Assembly (NCBI GenBank): GCA_947488905.1
Contig: CANLBJ010000002.1
Location: 496,001-560,000 of the forward strand
DNA: 64,000 bases
Direction: 5' to 3'
Source: Ulvibacter algarum
GTDB taxonomy: Bacteria > Bacteroidota > Bacteroidia > Flavobacteriales > Flavobacteriaceae
In this document: positions 44,324 through 54,255 of the stretch, piece by piece
Position numbering within the stretch: position 1 is the first letter of the stretch
How the letters are laid out: each line of letters opens with the position of its first letter
Notes under the pieces: model-generated
Seen by the model: the letters and a program-made list of their open reading frames with translations, nothing else
Database searches by the model: none
What the model was told of the DNA's origin: nothing
Translations under genes and position numbers: made by a program

Positions 44324-46495
44324 TTATTTGTTTATTCCATAACGTTCTTTTAGTTTGTCAAATAAATAAGTGGTGTTTGTAATACCAACCATTTCTGCTA
44401 TTTGTTTTTTAGATGCAAAAGGATCTTCTGCTCTTAAATTTCGTGCTTTCTCTAATCGTGCTTCTTGTATTAATTGGTTAACAGTTTGTCCTAGTAAACT
44501 TTTAACTTTTCGGTTTAATGTACTTCTGGAAACCTTCATGTATTCTGAAATGCTATCCACTGTAAGCAAAGGTGAATTTAAATTTTTGTTTATATAAGAT
44601 GTGATTTTAATATTAAATTTATCAGCATACTCATTTATATTTTTCAATACTTCTGGAGAATTATCCTTATCAAATTCAACTATATTTCTATAAAGAGCAA
44701 TAGAGTTTTTAATATTAATTAAAAGCTCCTCTTCCATAAAGGGTTTTTGTAAATAGCCATCAATACCTAAGCGTAACATCGATAATTTCCCTTGATGGTC
44801 TGTTCTAGCAGTAAGAACTAAAATTGGGGTTTTGTTTTGTTGCTGTTTTAATTGTTTTACTAAAGTTTCTCCATCCATAACAGGCATCATATAATCTGTT
44901 AAAATGAGGTCGAAGGTGTTGTTGTTAAGTGTATTAAGCGCTTCTTTTCCATTTTCAGCTTCAGTTACCTCATAATTATGCAAAACTTTTTTCAGGTACT
45001 TCCTCATTTGTTCATGATCATCTACTACAAGAATTTTTTGTTTATTGCTTTTTAATTTTGTGTTTGGTTGTTCGTTAAAGTTAGTTTTATTGACTTCTAT
45101 TATGTCAATTGGTTCTTTAGACAATGAATCAGTAGTAGAATTCACAAAGTTTTCAGGAATAGAAATTGTAAAACAAGTGCCATTTCCGAAACTACTTTCT
45201 ACAGCAATAGAAAATTGATGTGCACTAATAATACTTTTTGTAAAAGCTAAGCCTATACCGCTACCTTGGCTTTTGGTAATATCATTTTTTACTTGATAAA
45301 AACGTTTAAAAATCGCTTCACTTTCATCTTTATTAATACCAATACCAGAATCGATAACATTAATGGTAAGGCTTTCATTATTAAAAAACGTATTTATAGC
45401 AACACTTCCGCTATTTGGCGTGAATTTTAGGGCGTTGCTTAGTAAATTTGTTATGGCTTTAGAAAACAGGTCTTCATCTACTAAAATGGTTGTTTTTAAC
45501 GTCTTGTTATTAAATGTGAATTCTATGTTTTTTTTTGCAAAAAGAGTTTGAAAATTAATGAAATGTTTTTCTAAAAAAGAGTTTAAATCAACAGGCATAC
45601 TATTAAGTTGAAACTCATTGCTATCCATTTTACTTAAATCCATAATACTATTAATAATATTTTGCATTTGAAGGCACTGTTCTTTTATAATAACTGTTCT
45701 TTGCTTGTTTTCTTTATCTGATTCTTTAAAGTCTAGTTGATTTGTATACCCTTGAATTAAAGTTAAAGGCGTACGTATTTCATGAGATAGGTTAACAAAA
45801 AAATGCGATTTAAATTCATTTAATTCACGTAATTCTGCCTCTTGCCCTTCTAATATCATTTTATCAGAAAGTACTTTGTCTCTTTCTAGCGATAATAGTT
45901 TTTCGCTTTTTATATTACTTTCTTTAAAATAATTAACCACCAGATATATTACCAAGAAAACACATAATATTTCTAGTATAAGTAGCCTATCTACATAATC
46001 TTTTGGGTAAACAACATAAAAAAAATAAGGTGTTAAAAACAATAAAAAACTGATTAGTAAAAACAGGTATGATGTGCTTTTATTTGAATAAAGCATGAGG
46101 GAAATGGGTGCTAATAATATAAAATAATATTCTAAGTAGTTACCTGGAGAAATAATAAGTGAAGCTAATAGGTTACTTAAAATAACAGCACTCATAAAGA
46201 GTATGCGTGCCCCATTAAATTTACTAGTCTTATTAAGAAATAACGTTATTACTAGCGAACTAAGTGTTAATAAATATGAAAAAAAAGCCTTGTAGTCAAA
46301 AAACTGGAAAGTAATAGCGTCTTGATTAATAGACTCTAGTACTAAACCAATAATTAATTCTATTGAATAGAAAATCAAAATTAGATGTCCCCAAATAATA
46401 CAAAAGGTATTTAGTAAACGTATGCGTTTATTTAAGCTAATAGAATAACGCTCTTGGGTTCCTAGGTTAATTATCGTTTCGTATTTTTTTTTCAT
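44324..46495 (-). CDS. Hybrid two-component system protein with AraC-type output
   Basis: A 723-residue protein that combines sensor kinase, receiver and DNA-binding regulator in one chain. The N-terminal ~190 residues contain about six transmembrane helices (for example FCIIWGHLILIFYSIELIIG) and no periplasmic sensor. A short coiled segment leads to the H-box LSHEIRTPLTLIQGY, an N-box with LLSNALKFTPNSG, and GSGIGLAFTKSII. The receiver begins ILVVDDHEQMRKYLKKV, with acceptor Asp in LILTDYMMPVMDG. The end is an AraC-type helix-turn-helix (DSISEYMKVSRSTLNRKVK, then KKQIAEMVGITNTTYLFDKL). It probably senses a membrane signal and regulates genes directly. Confidence 0.88.
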   Translation of the reverse strand: MKKKYETIINLGTQERYSISLNKRIRLLNTFCIIWGHLILIFYSIELIIGLVLESINQDAITFQFFDYKAFFSYLLTLSSLVITLFLNKTSKFNGARILFMSAVILSNLLASLIISPGNYLEYYFILLAPISLMLYSNKSTSYLFLLISFLLFLTPYFFYVVYPKDYVDRLLILEILCVFLVIYLVVNYFKESNIKSEKLLSLERDKVLSDKMILEGQEAELRELNEFKSHFFVNLSHEIRTPLTLIQGYTNQLDFKESDKENKQRTVIIKEQCLQMQNIINSIMDLSKMDSNEFQLNSMPVDLNSFLEKHFINFQTLFAKKNIEFTFNNKTLKTTILVDEDLFSKAITNLLSNALKFTPNSGSVAINTFFNNESLTINVIDSGIGINKDESEAIFKRFYQVKNDITKSQGSGIGLAFTKSIISAHQFSIAVESSFGNGTCFTISIPENFVNSTTDSLSKEPIDIIEVNKTNFNEQPNTKLKSNKQKILVVDDHEQMRKYLKKVLHNYEVTEAENGKEALNTLNNNTFDLILTDYMMPVMDGETLVKQLKQQQNKTPILVLTARTDHQGKLSMLRLGIDGYLQKPFMEEELLINIKNSIALYRNIVEFDKDNSPEVLKNINEYADKFNIKITSYINKNLNSPLLTVDSISEYMKVSRSTLNRKVKSLLGQTVNQLIQEARLEKARNLRAEDPFASKKQIAEMVGITNTTYLFDKLKERYGINK

Positions 46496-46565
46496 ACCAT
46501 TACTACATATTTACACTTAAACTCTAATAAAATCAATAAGTCTTTAAAAACTTACAATTTCTATT

Positions 46566-47024
46566 TTAAAACTCTCCAACATATTGCATTGCGTATTCCA
46601 GTGCTTTTTCTCTTGTCATAGTAGAAGTCTTTGAAGTGTCTTTACTAAAAAAATCTACTACTGTTTCGCCTTCAGCTTCATGTCTTTCTTTTTTTTCTCT
46701 AACCATAACAAGACTATTTTCATCATACATAAAAATCATTGACATTCTGTTACGAAACACAGCTTTTTTTATCTTATTTGCTATAGCTTCATCAAATACA
46801 AAATAGGCCGGCATACTACCTTTTGTAATAGTAAGTGTCATCATTTTTGTTGTGCCAGGTTCTCCTACTTCCAGTATGACTTCTTTTACTTCTTGACCTG
46901 GGCTACCTATTTTATTTAATGAATAATATGTTCCATTAAAATCATCACTTTTAGGAAAAAAATCCTGTGCATTAACATGTAAAGCACTAACCAATAATAC
47001 GAGTAATAATCCTTTTAATTTCAT
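46566..47024 (-). CDS. Small exported protein of unknown function
   Basis: A 152-residue protein with a signal peptide (LKGLLLVLLVSALHVNAQ). The mature part begins FFPKSDDFNGTYYSLNKIG and is mostly beta strands (EVILEVGEPGTTKMMTLTIT; FRNRMSMIFMYDENSLVMV) with a final helix (KALEYAMQYVGEF). No family is recognised. A -7 element lies 78 bases upstream. It is downstream of and divergent from the gene at 47286. Confidence 0.6.
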   Translation of the reverse strand: MKLKGLLLVLLVSALHVNAQDFFPKSDDFNGTYYSLNKIGSPGQEVKEVILEVGEPGTTKMMTLTITKGSMPAYFVFDEAIANKIKKAVFRNRMSMIFMYDENSLVMVREKKERHEAEGETVVDFFSKDTSKTSTMTREKALEYAMQYVGEF

Positions 47025-47102
47025 AATTTTTAAGTTTAAAATAGTTGAGTTTATATTAAATTTTATCTTCTAATAATTAGCTTACTAAAGCTAAACATCA
47101 CT

Positions 47103-47110
47103 CAAATATA
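47103..47110 (-). promoter_or_regulatory. -7 promoter element
   Basis: Minus-strand TATATTTG, an exact TAnnTTTG match, 78 bases upstream of the small exported protein gene. The -33 position is not conserved. Confidence 0.35.
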
Positions 47111-47285
47111 GATTTTTATTTTACCATTTTTTGGCCATAAAAGCATTTTGACTCAAATAGTTAGTTTTTGATTCAAATGGATGTTATGTGGTTAGAATAG
47201 CCATTTTTTGAATGAGGCAAGCATCTGTTAACAAATACTTTTGAAGTCAAATAACAATAATTAAAACAATTAAAACAATTAAAAA

Positions 47286-48338
47286 ATGAAACGAATAATT
47301 TTAGCAGTTGTATTATTAATTGCAGCAGCAACACAAGCACAAAACAGCTTATTTGATAACATTTCTGAAAATGATGTTTACAATTTATATTTAAAGGTGT
47401 CTAAAGCGGGTAATGGAACTTACAAGGCAGAAGAAAAAGGAACTTCTGTTAAATTTAAAAAAGAATATTTACCAACTGGAGAAGGTTATAAATTTTCTAC
47501 TATTCTACAAGAAGGTCCAAAAAAAGGAGAAACTGAAATGACAATAGATCTTTCAGATAAAAAATTAACGTGTACGGGGTATCCATATGAGTCTGTTATA
47601 AGTGGAGAAGATTGGGGTTATCATTACTACTATGTCTCTATTGGTGATTACGTTTTTTCTCTTGATGGAGTTTCAACAAAATATGCCACTTTTAAAGGTA
47701 TTTCAGCTGTTTACATTAAAGCAGGAGCAGCACCTGATGAAAGTAGTGCTAAGAAAGAGGAGAAAAAGAATAAAAAGAAAAATTCCTTTTTCTCAAAAAT
47801 GAAAGAATTAAAAAATCAAGCATTAGGTTCTGCGGGTGTCTTTGGACCTGAATATAAAGAATTCAAAAATAAAAATCTAGATAAAATCATTACTGATTAT
47901 TTAGTTGCCATGAAAGCAAAACAAGAGGGTAGAACTGCAGCTCAAAAACAATCGGATACAAACATTGCAAACCTTGCCAAAAATAAAATGGCAAAAGAAA
48001 AAGCAGCAAGCGATGCATCTTGGGCAGAGGCACAAAGATATAATGATTCTGTTAAGGCAACACCAGAATGGCAAGAACAAGATCGTAGAATAAAACTGAA
48101 CAGAGCTAATTATGAAGGTGCACAAAAAGCAAATAAAGTAACACTTCGTAATACTAGCGGAAGAACAATTTATGTGTGCCCACAAGGTCTGGATAGTCAT
48201 GAAATAGAAATTTCTGCAGGCGGAACAGCTAAATGGGATTGTGATACTGATGGATATTTACAAATTAATGGTAAAGCTACAAACACAAAAGTATACAGTA
48301 AAAATTCTGGTTGTGGTGATACCCTAACTGTAAGATAA
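47286..48338 (+). CDS. Exported protein of unknown function
   Basis: A 350-residue protein with a signal peptide (MKRIILAVVLLIAAATQAQ). An N-terminal beta-rich domain of ~130 residues (TYKAEEKGTSVKFKKEYLP) is followed by a Lys-rich linker near residues 158-172, a helical charged segment, and a C-terminal beta domain (NTSGRTIYVCPQGLDSHEI; GGTAKWDCDTDGYLQINGK) with three Cys. No family is recognised. It lies ~150 bases upstream of the large LRR surface protein on the same strand but need not be linked to it. Confidence 0.6.
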   Translation: MKRIILAVVLLIAAATQAQNSLFDNISENDVYNLYLKVSKAGNGTYKAEEKGTSVKFKKEYLPTGEGYKFSTILQEGPKKGETEMTIDLSDKKLTCTGYPYESVISGEDWGYHYYYVSIGDYVFSLDGVSTKYATFKGISAVYIKAGAAPDESSAKKEEKKNKKKNSFFSKMKELKNQALGSAGVFGPEYKEFKNKNLDKIITDYLVAMKAKQEGRTAAQKQSDTNIANLAKNKMAKEKAASDASWAEAQRYNDSVKATPEWQEQDRRIKLNRANYEGAQKANKVTLRNTSGRTIYVCPQGLDSHEIEISAGGTAKWDCDTDGYLQINGKATNTKVYSKNSGCGDTLTVR

Positions 48339-48492
48339 AAACATATCGAGACTACTATTAATTTTTACAGTAGTACTCAATTAAATTTAGTCAATCATAT
48401 AAATATATTCCTAACTCAACTTAGGTCTTAAACAATTACTACTTGGCAAATTGCCTTCAAAAAAAACGTAACAACTATTTACTTAAAATAAA

Positions 48493-51400
48493 ATGAAAAC
48501 AAAAATATTTTCAATCCTTGCAATTGCAATAATATCATTTTCTGCATACGCACAAATACCAACAACAGGTTTAGTTGGTCATTACGATTTTAATAACGGT
48601 GCACTTACCGATAATATCAATAATGTAAGTTTTACTAAAGCAGGATCTGCGTCTACAAATATTACCGATAGATTTGGTGCAACAAACCAAGCCATCATGT
48701 TAAATGGAGATGATTTAACAAGACCAGATATAGATTTTAATCTTTCTAATTCTAGTCCATTTTTAACTCAATCTATCAGTTTTTGGATGAAAACGGGTAA
48801 TAATGACGCAAACAAAAGAATTATTTATAGCGACAATGATCAATCAAGTTTTGCAGACACTAGTTTTGATGGTATGAGTGTGCATTTAAAAGATGGACAG
48901 ATATCTGCGGCATTTAGAGATAATATTCACAGTGGTAATTATTTTACACATTCAACAATAGTAGGCGATAATACTTGGCATCATGTTGTTGTTCAGGCTT
49001 CTGTAACAAAAACTTTTGGTACAAGAAGGATTATTACACATATATATATTGATGCTGTAAAAGAAGGAGGAACTGCTCTTGTAACTGGTGGAATGGGTAA
49101 TACAGACCCTAATCATGTTGGTAATCTTTCTTTTTCTCGTTTAAAAGCGACTTCACTTTCTAACTCTCAGAAATACTTAGATGGTTTAGATGAAGTTTTA
49201 TTTTATAATCGTTTACTTACAGACGCAGAAGTGGTTTTAATTTCAACACCTGTTGCCTGTACCGTAAACATACCAGACGCAAATTTTAAAGCGTATTTAG
49301 TAGGTAACTCATTAATAAATACAAACGGAGATACAGAAATACAATGTAGTGAAGCAACTGCTTTTACTGGAACTATAACTGTTTATAATCTTGGTATTTC
49401 AGATTTAACAGGTATTGAAGCATTTACTGCTTTAACACAATTAAATTGTGTGACCAACCAATTAACGAGTTTAGACCTTTCTGCTAATACAGCTTTAACA
49501 AGTATAGATTGTCGAGATAACCAATTAATGAGTTTAGATCTTCCTGCTAGCATTGCTTTAACAGAATTAAAATGTGGTGATAACCAAATAACGAGTTTAG
49601 ATGTTTCGGCTAACACGGCTTTAACTGATTTAAGTGGTCATTCTAACCAATTAACGAGTTTAGACGTTTCGAGTAATACAGCTTTAATAGATCTTGATTT
49701 TGATGGAAGTCCAATAACAAGTATAGATGTTTCGGCTAATACTGCTTTAGTAAGCTTAGCTATTAGTAGAACCCAATTAACCAGTATAGATGTTTCTACT
49801 AACACCGCTTTAGAGTACTTTTATGCTACAGATTGCCAATTAACGAGTTTAGACCTTTCTGCACAACCAAATTTAGAATTATTATGGTGTAATGAGAACC
49901 AATTAACAAGTTTAAATATAGCCAATGGAAATAATGCAAATATGACCTCTTTTTATGCTACAGATAATACGGCGTTAACGTGTATTGAGGTAGATGCTGC
50001 TATTGTAGGTACATCGCCAACTGATTGGTATAAAGATGCTGGAGCAACATATAGCGCAAGTTGTACAACTTGTACTGTAAACATACCAGACGCAAATTTT
50101 AAAGCGTATTTATTAGGTAATACAGCAATAAACACCAACGGAGACTCAGAAATACAATGTAGTGAAGCGAGTGCTTTTACAGGTCAAATATATATTGTAA
50201 ACCAAAACTTAAGTAATTTAATTGGTATAGAGGCTTTTACCGCTTTAACAGCATTGTGGATTAGTGATAACCAATTAACGAGTTTAGATGTTTCTGCTAA
50301 CACTGCTTTAACACAATTAATATGTCTTAATAATCAATTAACAAGTATAGATGTTTCTGCTAACACCGCTTTAACATTTTTACATGTTTACAATAACCAA
50401 TTAACAAGTTTAGATGTTTCAGCTAACACCGCTTTATTAGGATTACGTTGTAATAATAACCAAATAACGAGTTTAGATATTTCTGCTAATACTGCTTTAA
50501 CAGGATTGAGTGCTCACTATAACCAACTAACAAGTATAGATGTTTCTGCTAACACTGCCTTAACAGGATTAAGTTTAAGTAATAACCAATTAACAAGTAT
50601 AGATGTTTCTGCTAACATCGCTTTAACAGAATTGTGGAGTGATAATAACCCATTAATAGGTTTAGATATTTCAACTAATACTAATTTAATGTATTTGTAC
50701 TGTAACTCAAACCAATTAACGAGTTTAGATCTTTCTGCTCATCTTAATTTAGAAGAATTAAATTGCTCTGACAACCAATTAACAAGTTTAAATGTAGCCA
50801 ATGGTAATAATGCAAATATGTATTATCTCGATACTATAAATAATGCTGCATTAAGCTGTATTGAGGTAGATGCTGCAACTGTAGGTACATCTCCAACTGG
50901 TTGGACTAAAGATGCAGTGGCAACATATAGTGCAAATTGTACAACTTGCACTGTAAACATACCAGACGCAAATTTTAAAACGTATTTAGTTGCTAACACA
51001 GCAATAAACACCAACGGAGATACAGAAATACAATGCAGTGAAGCAACTGCTTTTACAGGAGAAATAAACATACAAAGCGCAAATATTACAGACATGACAG
51101 GTCTTGAGGCTTTTACAGCTCTAACGTCTTTAAAATGTAACAACAATCTGCTTACAACATTAGATCTTAGTGGTAATACAGCTCTTACAGCATTATATTG
51201 TGGAGCAAATCAATTAACGGCATTAGATGTAAGTGTAAATACATCATTAATTACACTTTCGGCTTTTTTAAACAGTATAACTACTATTGATGTATCATCA
51301 AATACTGCTCTTGAATTCTTAAGTTTAGGTTATAATTCTATAGCTAGTATAGACGTTTCTTCTAATGTAGCAATGAAAGAATTCTATATAAATAATAATA

Positions 51401-53097
51401 ATATTTCAGCAGTAGATATAACCAACTTGAGTAATCTAGAAATTCTATTAGGTACAGACAATCAAATAAGTGCTCTTGATGTGACAAATAATACAATGTT
51501 AACAACCCTAGAAGTTGGAAACAATCAAATAAGCACCTTAGATCTTACAAATAATACACAATTATCTGTTTTAGAATGTTACGCAAATCAACTAACTGCT
51601 TTAGATGTTTCTAACAATCTATTATTAACAGAATTAATATGTGGATTTAACCAGATACCAAGTTTAGACCTAAGTGCTCATGCTGTGCTTAATTTTATCG
51701 CTTGTCAATCAAATAACATGACAAGTTTAAATGTAGCCAATGGTAACAACAGTAATATAGTAAACGTTAGGTTTAGAGTAAATACTAACCCAAATTTAAC
51801 TTGTATTACTGTAGATGATGTAGCGTATAGTGATGCAAACTGGGCAAATATAGATTTAACAACAAGTTTTAGTATAAATTGTAACGCTCAAGACAACACA
51901 GCACCAACAGCAGTGTGTCAAAACATAACTGTACAACTAGATTCCACAGGTAATGTTACTATTACTCCCGCACAAATAGATGGTGGTTCTACAGATGATG
52001 TTGCTATTGCAAGTATTGTAGTAAGCCAGACTAGTTTTGATTGTTCTAGTGTAGGTTCAAACACGGTAACCATTACTGTAACAGATACTAGCGGTAACAC
52101 AGATACCTGCACGGCTACGATAACGGTAGAAGATAGTGAAACGCCTTTAATTACAAATGCAGCAACGATTACAGTAAATACAGATACTGCCTCTTGTGAT
52201 GCAGTAGTAGCGTATACGCAAATAGGAGTTACAGATAACTGTACCGCTACCTTATCGTTTGATATCCCATCTGGATCAACATTTGCTATAGGAACAACAA
52301 CCGTAACTGCTACAGCAACAGATGCTTCTAACAATACAAGCACAGCAACATTTGATGTAGTTGTAGAAGATAATGAGGCCCCTTTAATTACAAATGCAGC
52401 AACGATTACAGTAAATACAGATACTGCCTCTTGTGATGCAGTAGTAGCGTATACACAAATAGGGGTTACAGATAACTGTACCGCTACTTTATCGTTTGAT
52501 ATCCCATCTGGATCAACATTTTCTTTAGGAACAACAACCGTAACTGCTACAGCAACAGATGCTTCTAACAATACAAGCACAGCAACATTTGATGTAGTTG
52601 TAGAAGACAATGAAGCTCCTGTAATAAGCTGTCCAACAGACGAAGTTGTAATGGTGCCACAAGGAGACACGTATACATTGCCAGATTACATTACAAATGG
52701 TAGCATAACAGCAACAGATAACTGTAATGTAACTATTACACAAACACCTGTAGCAGGAACACAGGTTGCAGTAGGAATGCAAACCGTAAGTTTTCAAGCA
52801 ACAGATGGCACTAATATAGTTACTTGCTCATTTGAACTTACTGTAGATGAGATTTTGGGAGTAAACACTGTATCATTACAAAAAGCAGTTTTTATGTATC
52901 CTAACCCTGCAACACACACAGTAAACATAGAGAGTTTATTTAAAATTGAGCAGCTTGTTATTTATAGTGTTACAGGTCAAAAAGTAATGACTTCGAGTGC
53001 CGAAATTTTAAATATTCAAGATCTTGCTTCTGGAGTATACTTTGTGAGTATCAAAACAGTAGAAGGAACGATAGTTAAAAGGCTAATTAAAAAATAA
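48493..53097 (+). CDS. Giant T9SS-exported LamG/LRR/HYR surface protein
   Basis: A 1,534-residue secreted protein. After a signal peptide (to AYAQ), residues ~22-250 form a LamG/concanavalin-like domain (GLVGHYDFNNGALTDNI; WHHVVVQASV). Then come three blocks, each opening with CTVNIPDANFKAYL and filled with leucine-rich repeats of ~20 residues (NQLTSLDVSANTALT). The first two blocks are very alike and the third is more diverged. Two near-identical HYR modules and a further Ig-like segment follow. The C-terminus is a type IX sorting tail (VFMYPNPATHTVNIES, then TVEGTIVKRLIKK). It is probably a surface adhesin or carbohydrate-binding protein. Confidence 0.85.
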   Translation: MKTKIFSILAIAIISFSAYAQIPTTGLVGHYDFNNGALTDNINNVSFTKAGSASTNITDRFGATNQAIMLNGDDLTRPDIDFNLSNSSPFLTQSISFWMKTGNNDANKRIIYSDNDQSSFADTSFDGMSVHLKDGQISAAFRDNIHSGNYFTHSTIVGDNTWHHVVVQASVTKTFGTRRIITHIYIDAVKEGGTALVTGGMGNTDPNHVGNLSFSRLKATSLSNSQKYLDGLDEVLFYNRLLTDAEVVLISTPVACTVNIPDANFKAYLVGNSLINTNGDTEIQCSEATAFTGTITVYNLGISDLTGIEAFTALTQLNCVTNQLTSLDLSANTALTSIDCRDNQLMSLDLPASIALTELKCGDNQITSLDVSANTALTDLSGHSNQLTSLDVSSNTALIDLDFDGSPITSIDVSANTALVSLAISRTQLTSIDVSTNTALEYFYATDCQLTSLDLSAQPNLELLWCNENQLTSLNIANGNNANMTSFYATDNTALTCIEVDAAIVGTSPTDWYKDAGATYSASCTTCTVNIPDANFKAYLLGNTAINTNGDSEIQCSEASAFTGQIYIVNQNLSNLIGIEAFTALTALWISDNQLTSLDVSANTALTQLICLNNQLTSIDVSANTALTFLHVYNNQLTSLDVSANTALLGLRCNNNQITSLDISANTALTGLSAHYNQLTSIDVSANTALTGLSLSNNQLTSIDVSANIALTELWSDNNPLIGLDISTNTNLMYLYCNSNQLTSLDLSAHLNLEELNCSDNQLTSLNVANGNNANMYYLDTINNAALSCIEVDAATVGTSPTGWTKDAVATYSANCTTCTVNIPDANFKTYLVANTAINTNGDTEIQCSEATAFTGEINIQSANITDMTGLEAFTALTSLKCNNNLLTTLDLSGNTALTALYCGANQLTALDVSVNTSLITLSAFLNSITTIDVSSNTALEFLSLGYNSIASIDVSSNVAMKEFYINNNNISAVDITNLSNLEILLGTDNQISALDVTNNTMLTTLEVGNNQISTLDLTNNTQLSVLECYANQLTALDVSNNLLLTELICGFNQIPSLDLSAHAVLNFIACQSNNMTSLNVANGNNSNIVNVRFRVNTNPNLTCITVDDVAYSDANWANIDLTTSFSINCNAQDNTAPTAVCQNITVQLDSTGNVTITPAQIDGGSTDDVAIASIVVSQTSFDCSSVGSNTVTITVTDTSGNTDTCTATITVEDSETPLITNAATITVNTDTASCDAVVAYTQIGVTDNCTATLSFDIPSGSTFAIGTTTVTATATDASNNTSTATFDVVVEDNEAPLITNAATITVNTDTASCDAVVAYTQIGVTDNCTATLSFDIPSGSTFSLGTTTVTATATDASNNTSTATFDVVVEDNEAPVISCPTDEVVMVPQGDTYTLPDYITNGSITATDNCNVTITQTPVAGTQVAVGMQTVSFQATDGTNIVTCSFELTVDEILGVNTVSLQKAVFMYPNPATHTVNIESLFKIEQLVIYSVTGQKVMTSSAEILNIQDLASGVYFVSIKTVEGTIVKRLIKK
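52144..52617 (+). repeat. Tandem 237-bp HYR repeat
   Basis: Two tandem copies, 52144-52380 and 52381-52617, encode 79 residues each and are almost identical in DNA, differing at only a few scattered bases. They lie within the surface protein gene and encode its HYR modules. The near-identity points to recent duplication or gene conversion. Confidence 0.8.
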
Positions 53098-53133
53098 AAA
53101 CAGTAATAAGTAATTATTATTAATCCTTGCAAA

Positions 53134-53164
53134 GAATTCATCCCTAACTATTAGGGGTGAATTC
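53134..53164 (+). terminator. Rho-independent terminator
   Basis: The hairpin GAATTCATCCCTA with its near-complement is followed by TTTTTGTTTTT, 37 bases after the stop of the surface protein gene. Confidence 0.7.
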
Positions 53165-53354
53165 TTTTTGTTTTTAGTAACTAAATGAATTTAAATTATC
53201 AAATTTTGCTATAAGTTGCAGCAATTTTATAAAACGCAAATTATGAAATAATTTGTTTCATAATGTGCTGCGATAGGAGCGAAGTGGTAATGTGTATGGT
53301 ACCAAGGCCTGCAGCTGTTAGTGTTTTATCAAAGTTGTTTGAATGAAATGTATG

Positions 53355-53963
53355 TTAGTTGTTTTTAAATAGTAACTCGGTATATAGTTTTTTCAAGGCT
53401 ACAAAACTTTCTACAGGGTTTTCTGTGTTCCAAACACCTCCCAAAACACCTATTCCTTTAAAGCCTAATGGTATTGTTTCTGCTAGCGTCTTTGCATTAA
53501 TCCCGCCCATACCTACTATTAACTTGTCTATATGATTTACATCAAAACCTCTTCCTTCATAGCCTTTTTTAGATATGGAAGAAAATACTGGGCTGAGTAA
53601 ATGATAGTCAAACTCAAACTCGCAACTTTCCAATTCTTCAGGTTCGTGAAAAGAAGAACTTATCGTTTTACCGTACATTTCTAAGCCTTTAAAATAGCGA
53701 CCTGGATTATCTATATGATCTCTTCGCTTTTGTTCCTGAAAATGAATGCCTTTTAAAGGGTATTCATTAATCAATTCATGATGATAGTGTACTACAATTC
53801 TATTGTGGTATGTTGCCTCTATTTCATTTAAATACGCGCAATGTTCTTGATAGTTTTTTAATGGTTTTCTTAAGTGATAAAACATTAAACCTTCTTTAAA
53901 TAAAGCGTTTAATAGTTCAATTTCGTTTGGGATATCATTTTCTGGAGCAATTAGAACGATCAT
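53355..53963 (-). CDS. Thiamine-phosphate-synthase-like (TenI-type) protein
   Basis: A 202-residue TIM-barrel protein of the ThiE/TenI family. FYHLRKP replaces the VQLRxK strand, NRIVVHYHHELINEYPLKGIHF replaces the usual ND..HLG segment, and YHLLSPVFSSISKKGYEGRG keeps the P-F-S-S-K loop. LIVGMGGINAKTL and GFKGIGVLGGVWN complete the barrel. The pyrimidine-diphosphate ligands of true ThiE are altered, so a TenI-type thiazole aromatase or divergent paralogue is likely. The thiE at 11069 is the better synthase candidate. It stands alone and diverges from the large histidine kinase gene. Confidence 0.78.
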   Translation of the reverse strand: MIVLIAPENDIPNEIELLNALFKEGLMFYHLRKPLKNYQEHCAYLNEIEATYHNRIVVHYHHELINEYPLKGIHFQEQKRRDHIDNPGRYFKGLEMYGKTISSSFHEPEELESCEFEFDYHLLSPVFSSISKKGYEGRGFDVNHIDKLIVGMGGINAKTLAETIPLGFKGIGVLGGVWNTENPVESFVALKKLYTELLFKNN

Positions 53964-54074
53964 TTTTTTAAGTTAGAGATTATTCACTAGTTCATTTATT
54001 ATACAAATAGGTATTGATGAATAATACGCATTTGCAATGGAAATCTTTTGCTTTTCTGCAAAATAATTTAATGG

Positions 54075-54194
54075 AAAGCGCGGTCACGCTTTTTTCAAAT
54101 TAGGAGTTTTAATTTATGGTTACGGAATCCCGTAAAAGTTTTTCTTGCTAATAGTTTATTTTTGAAATGTGAATGGAACACGCTGCAACAGCGT
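54075..54194. other. Cluster of three perfect hairpins in a non-coding leader
   Basis: In 120 bases there are AAAGCG/CGCTTT (54075-54080, 54087-54092), TTACGG/CCGTAA (54120-54125, 54130-54135) and ACGCTG/CAGCGT (54180-54185, 54189-54194). A G-rich stretch follows at 54195-54237. The region separates the divergent TenI-type gene from the large histidine kinase operon. It may be a small RNA, a leader, or an old insertion scar. Confidence 0.4.
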
Positions 54195-54255
54195 TGGCTG
54201 GTGTAGGGTGGAGGGAAAGTGTGTGGAGTGGAATTATTTGTAGTATTTTTATAAA

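Noticed and set aside
49253..51890. CRISPR-like array from the regular 60-bp spacing
   Set aside because: The repeats are coding leucine-rich repeats in one open frame with degenerate sequence; there are no unique spacers or identical repeats, and no cas genes.
51918..52670. Long Val/Ser/Thr-rich open frame on the minus strand
   Set aside because: It is the antisense of the HYR repeats of the surface protein; its repetition mirrors the sense strand.
53218..53271. Nested repeat GCAGCA...TGCTGC with ATTATGAAA/TTTCATAAT inside
   Set aside because: The arms are short and the site lies in a gap that already has a terminator; not strong enough for a feature, though it may be a minor hairpin.
54075..54255. 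Retron-type non-coding RNA before the kinase operon
   Set aside because: No reverse transcriptase gene is in the window, so the hairpins are recorded only as an unexplained structure.
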